This document shows, one piece after another, positions 42,163 through 52,880 of a stretch of DNA of 64,000 nucleotides. The DNA lies in contig NW_019173936.1 in NCBI RefSeq assembly GCF_001642475.1, positions 638,531 through 702,530 on the forward strand, in the 5' to 3' direction. How positions within the stretch are numbered: position 1 is the first letter of the stretch; each line of letters begins with the position of its first letter. This DNA comes from Fonsecaea monophora. Its lineage: Eukaryota > Ascomycota > Eurotiomycetes > Chaetothyriales > Herpotrichiellaceae. The position numbers and the translations under genes were made by a program. A model generated the notes under the pieces. The model was not told where the DNA came from. It made no database searches and saw only the letters and a list, made by a program, of their open reading frames with translations.

Positions 42163-42750
42163 TGCAAACGGACAAACATCAAGCACATTATCGGAACTCT
42201 GTCATTTCTCTGTCATTCTTTATGTGGTTCAACCATGACAAATGCTACCGCCCTCCTGATTTTTCTGTCGGTATCCGAGTCAACATCCCCCGGGTGAATG
42301 CCCCATATACCCCGGAGAATGATCCGACTCGAGTCAGGCCAAGGCCGGGGTAGCGGAACAAGGACTTGCATACATGAGGATAACTGGGCCAGGGCCAAAT
42401 AAGGCAAGGCGGCGTGGGGTTTGTTGTTTGACAAAACATAGGGACAGTCAGAGAATGGGCAGGTACTTCACGCTAGCCTGTCTTGGACGCAGATTTGTCT
42501 GCAATACGAGATGTCTGAATGAGTGCCTGAACTATGGCTTCTTGAAGAAATTAGACCAAGTTCTACTTTGAGAATGTTCCCTTCCGTGCTGTTCATCATT
42601 CGATATGACGAGGCATTATTACTGTCACATGGTCGAGGCTGGTTTACCTTCCCTACCAGGACGGCTTATCCACTAATTATTACTTAGTTAGATATAGCCT
42701 GATTCAAGTTAATACGACTCTCTAGGCTAGTAAAGCCCTGTTTTTCTTGC

Positions 42751-42910
42751 TCCGATCCCAATAGGTATGGTCAAACCACACAACCATGTAGATAAATCCG
42801 GTCGAGTATGCCAATGATGGAGGTCCCAGCTTCTTCGCTTTCCGATCCCAATCAGTATAGTCGAACCACAAAACTATATAGATAAAAATCCCAGCCTTTT
42901 CGCGCCTTCT
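42751..42910. repeat. Imperfect 90 bp tandem duplication in the second SDR promoter
   Basis: Copy 1 begins TCCGATCCCAATAGGTATGG at 42751 and copy 2 begins TCCGATCCCAATCAGTATAG at 42841. Both continue with TCAAACCACA/TCGAACCACA, a TAGATAAA element and CCCAGCTTCTTCGC/CCCAGCCTTTTCGC. Copy 2 has lost about 24 bases between TAGATAAA and CCCAGC. The array ends about 60 bp before the SDR start. Confidence 0.8.
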
Positions 42911-42971
42911 CTGATCCATTCCTAACAAAGACACCATCACCCACACAACATCTCCCAGTGGAGGGAAACCA

Positions 42972-43781
42972 ATGGAATCGCTGACTGGCAAGACTTACAT
43001 TGTGACGGGGGCTGGATCTGGCATCGGACTGGAGACGGTTCGAAAGCTGGTCAATGCCTCGGCCATCGTCCATGCAGTAGACTTGGTCGCCACCCCTCCA
43101 CCCGACTACAAGGAGTGGCAGCAGCAGCAGCAGCGACAGCAAGGGCAGGTACACTTCCACGGGTCCGTCGACGTCAGCTCCCGCGTCGCCGTGACGAAGC
43201 TGTACGACGCCATCCGGGCAATCTCTCCACGCATCGACGGACTGGTGAACAGCGCCGGTGTCTGTCCCGGCGGCGACGGCTACTTGCAGAGCGATGAGAC
43301 CTACGACCTGACCATGCGTGTCAACGTGACAGGGACATGGAACGTCACGACGGCTCTCCTGGCCCTTGTGGACCAAGAGTCGCCCAACAGGGGCCGAGAC
43401 GGTCCAGCCCCGGCCACCACGCGCGCCAGCATCGTGAACCTGGGCTCCAGCGCGTCTTTGTGCCCTTGGCCCACGCTCGCCGCATACACGGCCAGCAAGC
43501 ACGCCGTGCTCGGGCTCACGCGGTCTTGGAGCCACGACTGGGCTCACAAGGGGGTGCGTGTCAACATGGTCGCCCCGGGAGGCACGGACACGCCGCTGGC
43601 CAGGGCACAGTTGGCCGACGGTGCAGGGAGGGGAGAGGCCCTCACGGCCGGATTGGCCCTCATCCCGTTCGGAAGACTGGGTCGCCCCGAAGAACAGGCC
43701 GACGCCATCGTCTTCCTGCTGAGTGAAGCGGCGTCGTACATTACCGGCCAAGTTTTGCCCGTCAACGGTGGCTTTCCCTGA
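42972..43781 (+). CDS. Classical short-chain dehydrogenase (accessory cluster, copy 2)
   Basis: A single exon of 269 residues. It has TGAGSGIG at 12-19, NSAG at about 93, the triad Ser159-Tyr172-Lys176 (GSSAS, YTASK) and the ending SYITGQVLPVNGGFP. It is a diverged paralogue of the SDR at 34378-35208. A glutamine run at about residues 50-59 (encoded by CAG repeats) replaces the corresponding loop. The codons are GC-rich relative to the neighbouring promoter. In the proposed cluster it would oxidise the alcohol made by the P450 to the ketone used by the monooxygenase. It is transcribed opposite to all other cluster genes. Confidence 0.88.
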   Translation: MESLTGKTYIVTGAGSGIGLETVRKLVNASAIVHAVDLVATPPPDYKEWQQQQQRQQGQVHFHGSVDVSSRVAVTKLYDAIRAISPRIDGLVNSAGVCPGGDGYLQSDETYDLTMRVNVTGTWNVTTALLALVDQESPNRGRDGPAPATTRASIVNLGSSASLCPWPTLAAYTASKHAVLGLTRSWSHDWAHKGVRVNMVAPGGTDTPLARAQLADGAGRGEALTAGLALIPFGRLGRPEEQADAIVFLLSEAASYITGQVLPVNGGFP

Positions 43782-44141
43782 TTTATGTCAGTTTGGACAG
43801 AGTCATGACTGCAATGGCAAAGGAGAGACTTGTACAGCGGATTCATACACGTGCCGGGACTTATCAAACACCTGTGGACATCAAAATAGCATGTGTAACT
43901 CATGAAGTGTGTAACTCATCAAGGTGGACAGATGAATAAACAGAAGAATTGTCCGGAGTAGAAACATTGTCACGTAAATGAGGTCGATAAGCTAATATAT
44001 GTGCTGGAGGACATGTACACCGTCTCTATAATCCTCGCGATATCAGTCTGCTATCCTTCCGCGCGTCCTCATGGGGAGAGATCATCTTCTGAAGGTGTCG
44101 ACCTTTATAAATAGATCCAAAGTCAATACTGTCTTGCTTCT
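43782..44141. other. Convergent intergenic region
   Basis: 360 bp between the SDR and monooxygenase stops. AT-rich; no gene seen. Confidence 0.5.
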
Positions 44142-46438
44142 TCAATTCGCAGACACCTGCTGCTGCAGAAAGACTGCCGTGGTGGCCCTCTCCTGTTCCA
44201 AGTCGCGATTGCGGGCATTTTCTTCCTCGAATCTCAACCTCTCTTTTTCACCCTGTTCGCGTTTCTCCTGCTCCTTCTTTCTTCTCTTCTCCTCGGCGAT
44301 CTCGATCGGATTCTCAACAGGGACATACGAGTCGAGATACTCGGTGGTGCCCTCCATCTCGATCTGGCGCCGGGAGAGGCCGTTGCCGAGCCATTCAAAC
44401 AGCTCGCCCTTGACCTCCGGGCGCAGTTCGAAGTCAAAGTCCTCCCAGCGCGGGTTTTCAAACACGAAACTCCCGTGCAGTTGAGAGCCCGGCCAGATGG
44501 CCAAGAGACGGCCCTCGGGGCTGTTCTTGTGTCTCCACCACGCGCGGCACTGGTTTGTGGCACTATCAGAAAGCAGTCACACAATATCGAACACACGGAC
44601 AGTTTTAGTTTACTCACATTGGCCGCGAAGATGGTGGGCTTGAAGTACCGATCGGCATATCTGCCGAATGATTTGATGGCCTCTCTCCTGAACGTAGGAA
44701 AAGCGGAGTGGTTTCAAGGTTAGCACAGGTCTTGGTCTCTAGAAATGACAAGAAAAAAAGAAGATACAAGGGATTCTGGGGAAGACGTACTTGGGAAGCA
44801 TGCTCTTGTACCACTCTCGCTGGAGTTTTTGGATGCACTTGATCATGTACTTGGCCTCGTTTTCCAAGAACGGCACCGCGGACCCCAGCCCTGGTCCGCC
44901 GTTGGGGCCCAAGAAAATGAAGTAGTTGGGCATGTTCTCGGGTGCCATGGACAGGTATGCTTCAGGAATGTCGTCCCATTGGTCCCGGAGCTGGGCACCA
45001 CCTTTGCCAACCACGGGGAAATGCACCTTGTAGACACCGTCAAAGCCGGTCGCGCAGATTATCGTGTCGACGGGCCTCTTGGTCCCGTCATCAGTTTCAA
45101 TCCCATCACTATACACTTGCTTGATCGGGGTTGAAATGAAAGACACATTGTCCTCGACCAGCGCCTCGAGGTACCCCGGCCCGGGGGTCAAGCGACGACA
45201 GCCCGGCGGGAAGTCGGGGACCAACTGCTCGTAGATCTCTGGTTTCTTGGCCAGTTTGGTCTTCATGTGCTCCTTGCAAAAGTCCCAGAGGACCTGCATC
45301 CCCTCGGTGTTTTGGTAGAGGGCCTCGACGGGTCGATGAAGGATATTCTCAATCTGTTTCCGGTACTCGATGTACTCCTCTGGGTTCTTCTTGAACCGCT
45401 CGAGATCCGCAGCGGGCGTTATTGCTGTGAGGAAGCAAGTATATATTTGTCAGTGCTCAAGACGTTCCGGCATATTGAAGCCTTTAAGAAAAAGCGAAAA
45501 GGGGGATATTGTCGACGTGGGTAACCTACGGTCACCATTTCTTTCCATGAGGCCTTCGCCGCCAATCCCAGCTGGTGGAATCCACGTCTTGCCTTTCATG
45601 TAGTGATCGACGTGGGCCGCTTTGGGCTGGATCTTAGGGAGGATCTGGATGCCGCTGGAACCCCCTCCGATCAACGCCACCCTTTTGCCGGTGAGATCGT
45701 AGCTGGGGTCATAATGGGCGGAATGGAACATGTCGCCCTTGAAGTCTTGTAGTCCTGCGATGGCCGGCCACTTCCATTGGTTCAGGATGCCGACCGCAGA
45801 GCAAACCACGTCGGCTGTATCCACAAACTCCTACACGTCACGGGTTTTTGGAAGGTCAGAAATGCCCCCGGTTCCTGTGAAGAAGAAAAAGAGAAAGAGT
45901 GAAAGAGAGAAGAAAACAAGGCTGGGTTAGAAATTTTGCAGATATGCAGTGTCACCCGCATACTTACCTGTCCTGTCTCTGCATCCTTGAGCCTCACGTA
46001 CCATTTGCCCTCCTGGTCGTTCCACTCGGCGCTCACCACCTCTTTCTTGAACTTCATGTATTTCAGCGCGTCGTACTTGGTGGCCACGCGCTTGAGGTAA
46101 GCCTCGATCTCGGCGCCGGGGGCATAGTAGCTGCTCCACTCTGGATTGTGTTCGAAGGTGAAACTGTAGGCGTGCGAGGGAATGTCGCACGCGATGCCCG
46201 GGTAGTTGTTCTCGAACCACGTGCCCCCTAGGTCGGCGTTCTTCTCGTAGATGGTCAAGGTCAGGTTCTCGATGGCCCGTGGGAAGAAGATGCCGGCGAT
46301 GATGCCCGACATGCCTGCCCCGATCACAATCACCTTCATGGGCCGCGGCTTGTCGACCGGTCGGGTTGCGAAATCCAAGGGGTCTACGTTGTCGAAGAAC
46401 CCTGGCCCGCCCTTCATCTGTTTCTTGAAGGCGTACAT
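44142..46438 (-). CDS. Baeyer-Villiger-type flavin monooxygenase
   Basis: Five exons (46438-45968, 45830-45530, 45424-44791, 44687-44618, 44549-44142) give 627 residues. The FAD-binding GAGMSG is at 40-45, the GGTWFENNYPG block near 73, and the NADPH-binding GGGSSG at 212-217. The BVMO fingerprint between them reads FKGDMFHSAHY (187-197): the usual FxGxxxHxxxW pattern with Tyr in the Trp place. The C-terminal AANCRAWWR and WPGS blocks match the family. A highly charged helix of about 45 residues ends the protein. The family inserts oxygen next to a ketone using NADPH and O2. Its location beside SDR, esterase and P450 genes supports a ketone-to-ester step. Confidence 0.88.
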
Positions 46439-47238
46439 CTTTTCCCTCCACTTCGTGCCCCTGGGTGTGAGAGAGTGTGTGTACGTGTATATGTGTGTTC
46501 CGGTGCGGTTTGGTGTTTGGTACTTGACAGGGGAAGGTAACTTATAACTCTGCGCCTAGTGAAATGGACCCTCAGTAGGTACAACAGATATATATTTCCA
46601 CCCTGCGCCACTGCTGCTTGCTATGCAATGTACATATACCCTCTTCCATAGGTAGAACTACTTGTTATGTGTTTCCCCTCTCTGCACCGTCGTCGAATGG
46701 GCCCACACTTAACCGACAATAGATCCACTAAGGCTTTACATGTGAAGGCACAGCTCGCCACTGTGCCGAAGTACATGTCACATAAAGCGGGGTCTGGGGC
46801 GAGGGAGCGGTATATATGTAATCGTTCGATGACTTTGAACATCCTCCAATCAACACTCTAGAACCTGCATTGCCATGATCCTCGCTGCCGCGTGTGTATC
46901 TGACCGAAAACTGTGTGAGTTTGTTTGTCATTGTTGGAGAGGTTCCATGACTAAAGAAAATACGGGCTTTGTTCGTCAGAGAAACCTGTCAGTCCTCTAT
47001 CTGTTACTTTGTGTAATGGGTCTAGTTGACCCTTGGTGACATCCTGGGTATACACTTGGACACGTCAAAGCGCTCGCTCACGATGGTTCCGGTGATCAGA
47101 GAATCACTTCACACGAGGAATTCGAGGCCTCTTTATTGGTTCAAGCATCGGTGATGAGAAGTCACTATTCTCATTTGGATAATTCATCTATAGAGCGTTG
47201 GTCCAGCATCAGCATCCCGTCTGGTGATGGTCAAGGTC
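46439..47238. other. Monooxygenase promoter region
   Basis: 800 bp. A TG/TATG-rich patch lies just upstream of the start (about 46468-46500). A TGACTAA word is at 46948-46954. No gene is seen. Confidence 0.45.
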
Positions 47239-48863
47239 TCAACCCCCCTTTCCAAAAGCCTTGTAGACCTGCTCCTCGAAATTGACGTTGAATTTTCCCG
47301 CAATGGCATCACCAGGCGGCATGATTTGGAGGAACGCCGTCGCCGCAATCCCTGTTTTCCGGTCGATCCACTGTGTCAAAAGCAGGATCGGCATTGTTAG
47401 TAAACAGATTGATTGATAGAACATGGCAAGGGATGGGGACAAGAATAAAGGGGCTGGAGAACTCGTACCCAGATCAAATTCGGCGCGCCCGACCACTGCA
47501 AAGTACCGGCAGCTCGACGACCGGGAAAGGCCTCGAGGTTGATCAGCCCGGACAGGCCGTGGTCGATCTTCGCGTCCGGCGGGATCGAGGGACCAAGGAC
47601 AGGCTTGTAGGGTCCCTTGACCATGTCATCCAAGGCCTGTGGGTGCAGCATCTGGGGAGAGAACATCTCGTCGACGCTCTTGGAGGACAGGATGGGCCCT
47701 CCGCCATCCAGTAGCGCCGACAGCATTTTGATGTAGTCATTCGCGCTGCCCCAGACTCCGTGGCCGCCCATCTCCACGGGACTTTCTTTGGGGACGGGAA
47801 TGTCTTTGGCAATGGCCTGGCCGGTCTCTTGTCGTTCGAAGCCTTGGACGATCTCGTTGGGGGGGAACTTCAGCGGGTGGAAGGTCGTGTGCGTCATGCC
47901 CAATGGCTCCCAGATGTTTTTGCGGTAGTAGTCCTCGAGCGTGGTCTTGTTGAGTCTCGCGACCTGTCACCGTGACACTCGCAGTCAGCAATCTCGAAGC
48001 CGTGACCACCCACCCTGTTACCGGTTTCTGGTTGAGACATACCACCTCAGCGGCCCAGTCAATCCCAGCTCCGTAGGTCCAGCTTGTTCCCGGCTCAAAG
48101 GCCAGGGGCACTGTCTTCATGGGGATCTGTCCTCTCATTCCGTCAGCTTCTCCTTCTCCTGTACACAACCCATCCCGTAGTCCAACGGGCTGTGGAGAAA
48201 TTTACCCCCGTGTTGTCCAGAGTCGTGTATTTCAAGCCGGTTGCCTTGGTCCATTTGGCCAGGGAAAATGGCATAATGTCGTAGCCGAGACCACTTTGAT
48301 GGGATAAGAGCAATCTGAACCCCTCCACCACTCGGGGCGCGAATCAGTTTGGACTGGATTGGCAAAGACGACATGAATACCATTGGGGGTTTGTTCGAGA
48401 AACCAACCTCAGGGTGATTTTGTTCTGCCGAGGCTTGGTCGTGGGGACTCCCTTGTCATCCTCGCCGCCATCCAGGACCTCCAGAGCAGCCAGTTCGGGT
48501 ACATGAGGCGCAACATCGTCGTCGAGTCCAATGAGGCCTCTCTCCACGGTCTGCATCGCCGCGACCGCGCACATCAACTTGGACTGCGAAGCCAGCCAGA
48601 AGAGATGATCGCCTGTCAGGGGCTGGTCGGGCGCCGAACCCACCCCGCTGACATGTTGATACAGGATTCTTCCTTTGCAACATCAGGTAGATTCTCAGCG
48701 TCCGGAGCACTTCCATTTCAAGGAGTAGGCGTATATGACAACCATATGGCCCGGGGAAATGCTCACCTCCCCTCCCAACGGCGGTACCAATGATCGAACC
48801 CGTCACGAAGTCACCGTCCTGCTGGTTCGTAGCCCGATCAATCAATTCTGTGATCCCCGACAT
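47239..48863 (-). CDS. Serine beta-lactamase-like esterase/transacylase
   Basis: Six exons (48863-48767, 48672-48408, 48314-48206, 48126-48043, 47963-47469, 47370-47239) give 393 residues. The active-site SxxK is SQSK (Ser61, Lys64). The second motif tyrosine is in WTYGAG (Tyr175), where many class C enzymes have YxN. An HGVWGSANDYIKML block and LIWWIDRKTGIA near the end are shared with fungal LovD/EstB-like members. The family hydrolyses or transfers acyl groups of esters and lactones. No signal peptide is visible, so it is probably cytosolic. In the proposed pathway it would open the ester or lactone made by the monooxygenase. An in-frame ATG at 48911 is an alternative start. Confidence 0.85.
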
Positions 48864-49403
48864 TTTTCTAAGCGGTGCATGTACGAGTCGGTCAGGGTTA
48901 CCGTCTTCCAAGGCAGCTCTCTCCCTTTGTTTTTATTCTGGTGAGAGAGGCCTTCATCTTTGCTCGCTAACCCACGTGATTGTGGTGGAAACATACCGAG
49001 TATTCGATGACCAACAATCTTATTAGCAATGGAATAACAGGCAGAAACGCCGCAATCAATCTTGGTCTGCCTGACGAACTTATGCTATCTTGGTCACGAT
49101 CAAATCGCTGAGTATCTAGATTAACCCCCATATTCATGGCTACCCTGAATCATTCCTGTCCAATCCGTGGACTCTGCCAACTCGTGTGCCATCATATGAC
49201 GTTTCTTGGTTCCCTCGTGACTTGTTATTCTTCCCGTCCGATCTGCCTTCGCGGAGATGAAGACGAGTCTACTAGCGCCGGAAAGACCGTACACACCCAG
49301 GTGAGTTTGCCATATCTCCCCTTCCAAGAGAGCACTTCTGGCCCATTCGAATTGTGGCCCTATAATCTTCTACGATATACAGTCGAGCCAACTCCTTGTG
49401 CGA
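48864..49403. other. Esterase promoter and P450 3' flank
   Basis: 540 bp without a supported gene. I see no GACTAGTC palindrome here. Confidence 0.45.
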
Positions 49404-52066
49404 CTACTTGAGGTCCGCAGCTGTCCAATTTTCTTTAAAGAACTCCTCGGTGTAGTTCCCCCATTGATCAAGCTCTTTCGCAGTGTCTTGGTATAGCTTT
49501 CGGATAATATCGACCTTGTCCTCGCTCCGAGGTTTGATGGTGCATCTGAGTATTTTTCCGAATCTGATTAGCCCATGTTTTATATTTGTGCCGACTCCAA
49601 CCTCGAGATCTGATTGGGGGCTCTGATGTACTGAGGTAGAGAGTGTGTTGTACTTACTGGAACGGAGCAGGTCCAACCACCAATCCCTCGGTAAGCGCAT
49701 CTCTCTCAACCAGGATTGGCACCCCTTGCGCGTCGAGCTTGTGGTGGAATTCAAATGCCCAGAGCAGCCGGGCCATGGTTATGAATAGTGTGCGGTCCGC
49801 GACATGGGAGCCCGGGCAGACCCTTCGTCCAGCGCCGAAGGTGAGGTGTGGCCTCTTTTCGTAGTTCTGGGTGATGGAATAGGCGTCCATGCCAGACTCC
49901 TCTTCCGGGAACCGCTCGGGGTTGAAGTCGCGTGGGTTGTCGTATCTTGTCGGGTCGTTGTTGATAGTCCAAACCTGGCCAGAGAGCATCGTCAGATTAT
50001 TTCTCCCCAAGAATCATTCTCTCTCCAACGCAACGTGTTGCCGCTTAACTGCTCACACTTACACAGTTCATCAGTCCTGTTCCGGCAGGGATCGAATAAC
50101 CCATGTAGACATCATCTTTCATCGATGCATGAGGCATCGGCCCGCCCGTGAGTGTCGTGGGCTGCCCTGCTCGTCTGTCAGACCAAGTTATGTGCACACT
50201 GGGCAGCCGAAAGCGTCGACTCCCTGTGTCTCGTGCATTCAGAGTAATACTCACAGCGTAGTGTCTCCTCCACACATCGTCTTAGATATGGCATGTTTCC
50301 ACGGTCGGTCCATTCAGGTAGTCGTGTGGCACCCACTACCGAGTCAATCTCGCTCCGCGCTCGACTCTGGACTTCGGGAAACAGCACCATTGCCTGTTGG
50401 AAGGGTCAGCGCTAACACAGAGGTAGGCATCAGATCGACGTCTGCCGGTCCGCGGGTGGTTCCCGCATACCTTGACAAAGCCCAAGAGGGTGTTTGATTG
50501 CGTATCTCTGAGATAGGTGCTGTCAGTAGGTGATGGCTACCAAACAGAGAAGTGGGTCAGGACAAGAATGTTATACACACGTTGCGGCGGCCCAGGCATG
50601 ACCGGAGTTATACCACAGTTCACGTTCGCTCAATTGGTCCTTGCCTTTCTCGTTGGACAGTATCATGTCACGACACAGGCCTGGAAGATTCGGCAAGGGG
50701 ACCACCATCGTCAGCAAGCCAGTAAGAGCAAGAACAGGGCGTTCGCAACGCAACCAGCAGACGATGGAAAACTGATTGGAACTGCGCAGATTTGTGCGTG
50801 CTTACTTGGATAATAACGTCCTTTCTGGATGTGATCCCTGGTTTCATCGACGAGGGTCTTCCACAGCCCCACCTCCATTCTCTCCAACTCTCCTAGATAT
50901 CTCTTTAGTGGGTTGATCCGATAAGGCACGGCTCGGATGATGGGTCGGAGGACCGGCCACCAGTCGGCCAACTGAAGGGAAGCTCCTGCGATGACTGCCC
51001 GGCGAAACCACTGCAAGATCTCCATGTTAGAAACATCTCGTATGTTGCCTATTCCCTCGTGAGCATACTCACCTCTGTCAAGATTTTGACTTCCCGGATG
51101 TCAGCCGACGGGAATCGCTTGCCGTATGCAATTGTCGCCCCGATGCTGATCGTAAATCGTTCAAAGTGGTGTCGAAAGTCATCCGGCGTCTCGAGCAAGT
51201 CGTGGAGCAGCTGAGCCGTCTCGAAGTACTTTGACTTGTCAGTATAGCTAGCACACGGCACTTTGGTCCTTCTCAACTCAATCCGGTCGATCCCGATAGA
51301 CGTTGAGAAGCACCCATGGGGCTGTCACCCTACCTGATATGGAAGATAGTTGTTGGCCAACTTAGAATTCAGACGCACGTGGTAGACTTTTCGTTGCCTT
51401 TTCCATACATCATCATATCTGTATCACACCAGTGGGACACAAGTGAGCTCATGGTTTTCATTTGGTATTTGAGGGGCCATGCATGGGATTCCTGGGACGT
51501 ACGGTCGAAAGAATATGTTTAGATCATTTCCATATTCGCGAAACAAAATGTCCATTCGAGTTGAATTGTTCGCACTCCTCTTTTCTAACAGATCATGCAC
51601 CGCGCTTGCTGAGCCGAGGAGGATGATACGCTGGGTTCCCAGTTGAAGTCCCACGAGAGGCCCATCTAGTCACGCAGCCACGTCAGCCCCTTGTCAATGA
51701 AAGTCGGTCTCTGTGCAGTCTGTTCGGCCTGGTGTCGGTGTGCATGAGAGAGGACAGGTTACATACATTCCTGCGTCCACTTTTGGAACTGTAAGTGCAT
51801 GTCCTTGAGTGGGAACTGGTGCAGATTCCCCAGAATTGGCACCGTACGAGGACCTTGGGTAATAACCGTCAGCATGGCACCAAATACATGGCCATGGCAG
51901 CTGTATATATACGACGCCTGACACAAAACCAGAGAAATGAATGGTACTTACCTGGGGGAAAGTCTTTGGGCCTCATTCCCACTCGGCATAATTTGAGGGC
52001 GGCAAAGACCACGACGGTCAAAGCCAATCCGTATAGAATGAATGGCGGAATGCTCGGTCCAGCCAT
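49404..52066 (-). CDS. Microsomal cytochrome P450
   Basis: Twelve exons (52066-51952, 51853-51767, 51665-51503, 51418-51334, 51234-51073, 51010-50806, 50680-50581, 50507-50471, 50393-50255, 50166-50063, 49974-49658, 49545-49404) give about 551 residues. An N-terminal anchor (about 8-27) precedes the Pro-rich PPGPRTVPILGN hinge. The I-helix reads AATDTQ (canonical AGxDTT), the K-helix EETLR, and the heme loop FGAGRRVCPG with the ligand Cys at about 452. It resembles the fungal CYP group used in secondary metabolism and xenobiotic oxidation. As first step it could hydroxylate the cluster's substrate. Exon 5 has an alternative acceptor 6 bases downstream. Confidence 0.88.
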
Positions 52067-52880
52067 GGTAGTGAGTCTCCAGCCAATATCACTCGCTCGA
52101 AAGGTAACAAGTCGTGTGAGGGGCCGGAGTTAGAGTCACCAAATATTGTCTTTCATATATTGATTTTGACGGCTTGGGTGGTTGTTCATTCATTCCCTAT
52201 ATCAGCCATAATATGGAACAACGCACCGGCGGCGGCAATCCCCGGATTTTCCCCAGAGTCTCTGCAGTAAGGCCTTACACACCGTAGCTCGACGCTTGAT
52301 GATGGAGCCAAGTCATTGATTCCCTGACCACGCAAACCGTGACTAAATCAACTCAAATGCAGCTCGGCGCCATCAATCCGTAGTCGGTCACGACTAAGAG
52401 ATGCTCTAAGGAACCAGTCGTTTATGCACGAGGTTCTTTAGTCACCGTACAGGTTTCCAATGATCTTCCAGAGGCGATGAATCAGGTGTCAGGGAAATGC
52501 GTCTGTTTTCGGGACTGGATATTCCCGCTGCATCTTGGATTATGTGCACCAACCCACTCGGAGTCCTACAGCAACGTCCATTTTTCTTTCGGCTTGCTAG
52601 ATCCAGCACCAAGGGAGGGTGTCGCTATGACTTGATAAAGTGCCGTCGAAGCACTTCTCTGCTGCCGTTGTTTTGCCTGCTTTTTCAGATCGGCAAGTCC
52701 GTCAAAGTGTATTTCAATTTTGTTGTCTATTGCAGAAGTTGACAATACAATAGCATTGGCCTGCCATCCACCAAGCTCAGTTTGTATCGTCTCCTCTCCC
52801 ACTCTTTCAGCCGCCCAAAACCTGAATGTGAGCGTTTAAGTCTCGGGTCAGAGTATTTCGCTAGCACCCTCCAAAGTGTC
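52067..52880. promoter_or_regulatory. P450 promoter region
   Basis: It contains TGACTAA at 52340-52346 and its complement TTAGTCA at 52438-52444, about 275-380 bp upstream of the P450 start. These AP-1-like words are candidates for the nearby bZIP regulator. No gene is seen. Confidence 0.35.

Larger units (their letters stand above)
41990..42971. promoter_or_regulatory. Divergent promoter of the TRI12-type transporter and second SDR
   Basis: 982 bp without a gene. It holds the GACTAGTC palindrome (42155-42162) near the transporter, AT-rich sequence near 42680-42720, and an imperfect 90 bp tandem duplication next to the SDR. A TATATAGATAAAA word at about 42875-42887 lies about 95 bp upstream of the SDR start and could be its TATA box. 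Confidence 0.5.

Noticed and set aside
42852..43751. Minus-strand frame of 299 codons over the second SDR
   Set aside because: Shadow of a GC-rich coding gene; the plus strand has the complete SDR motifs.
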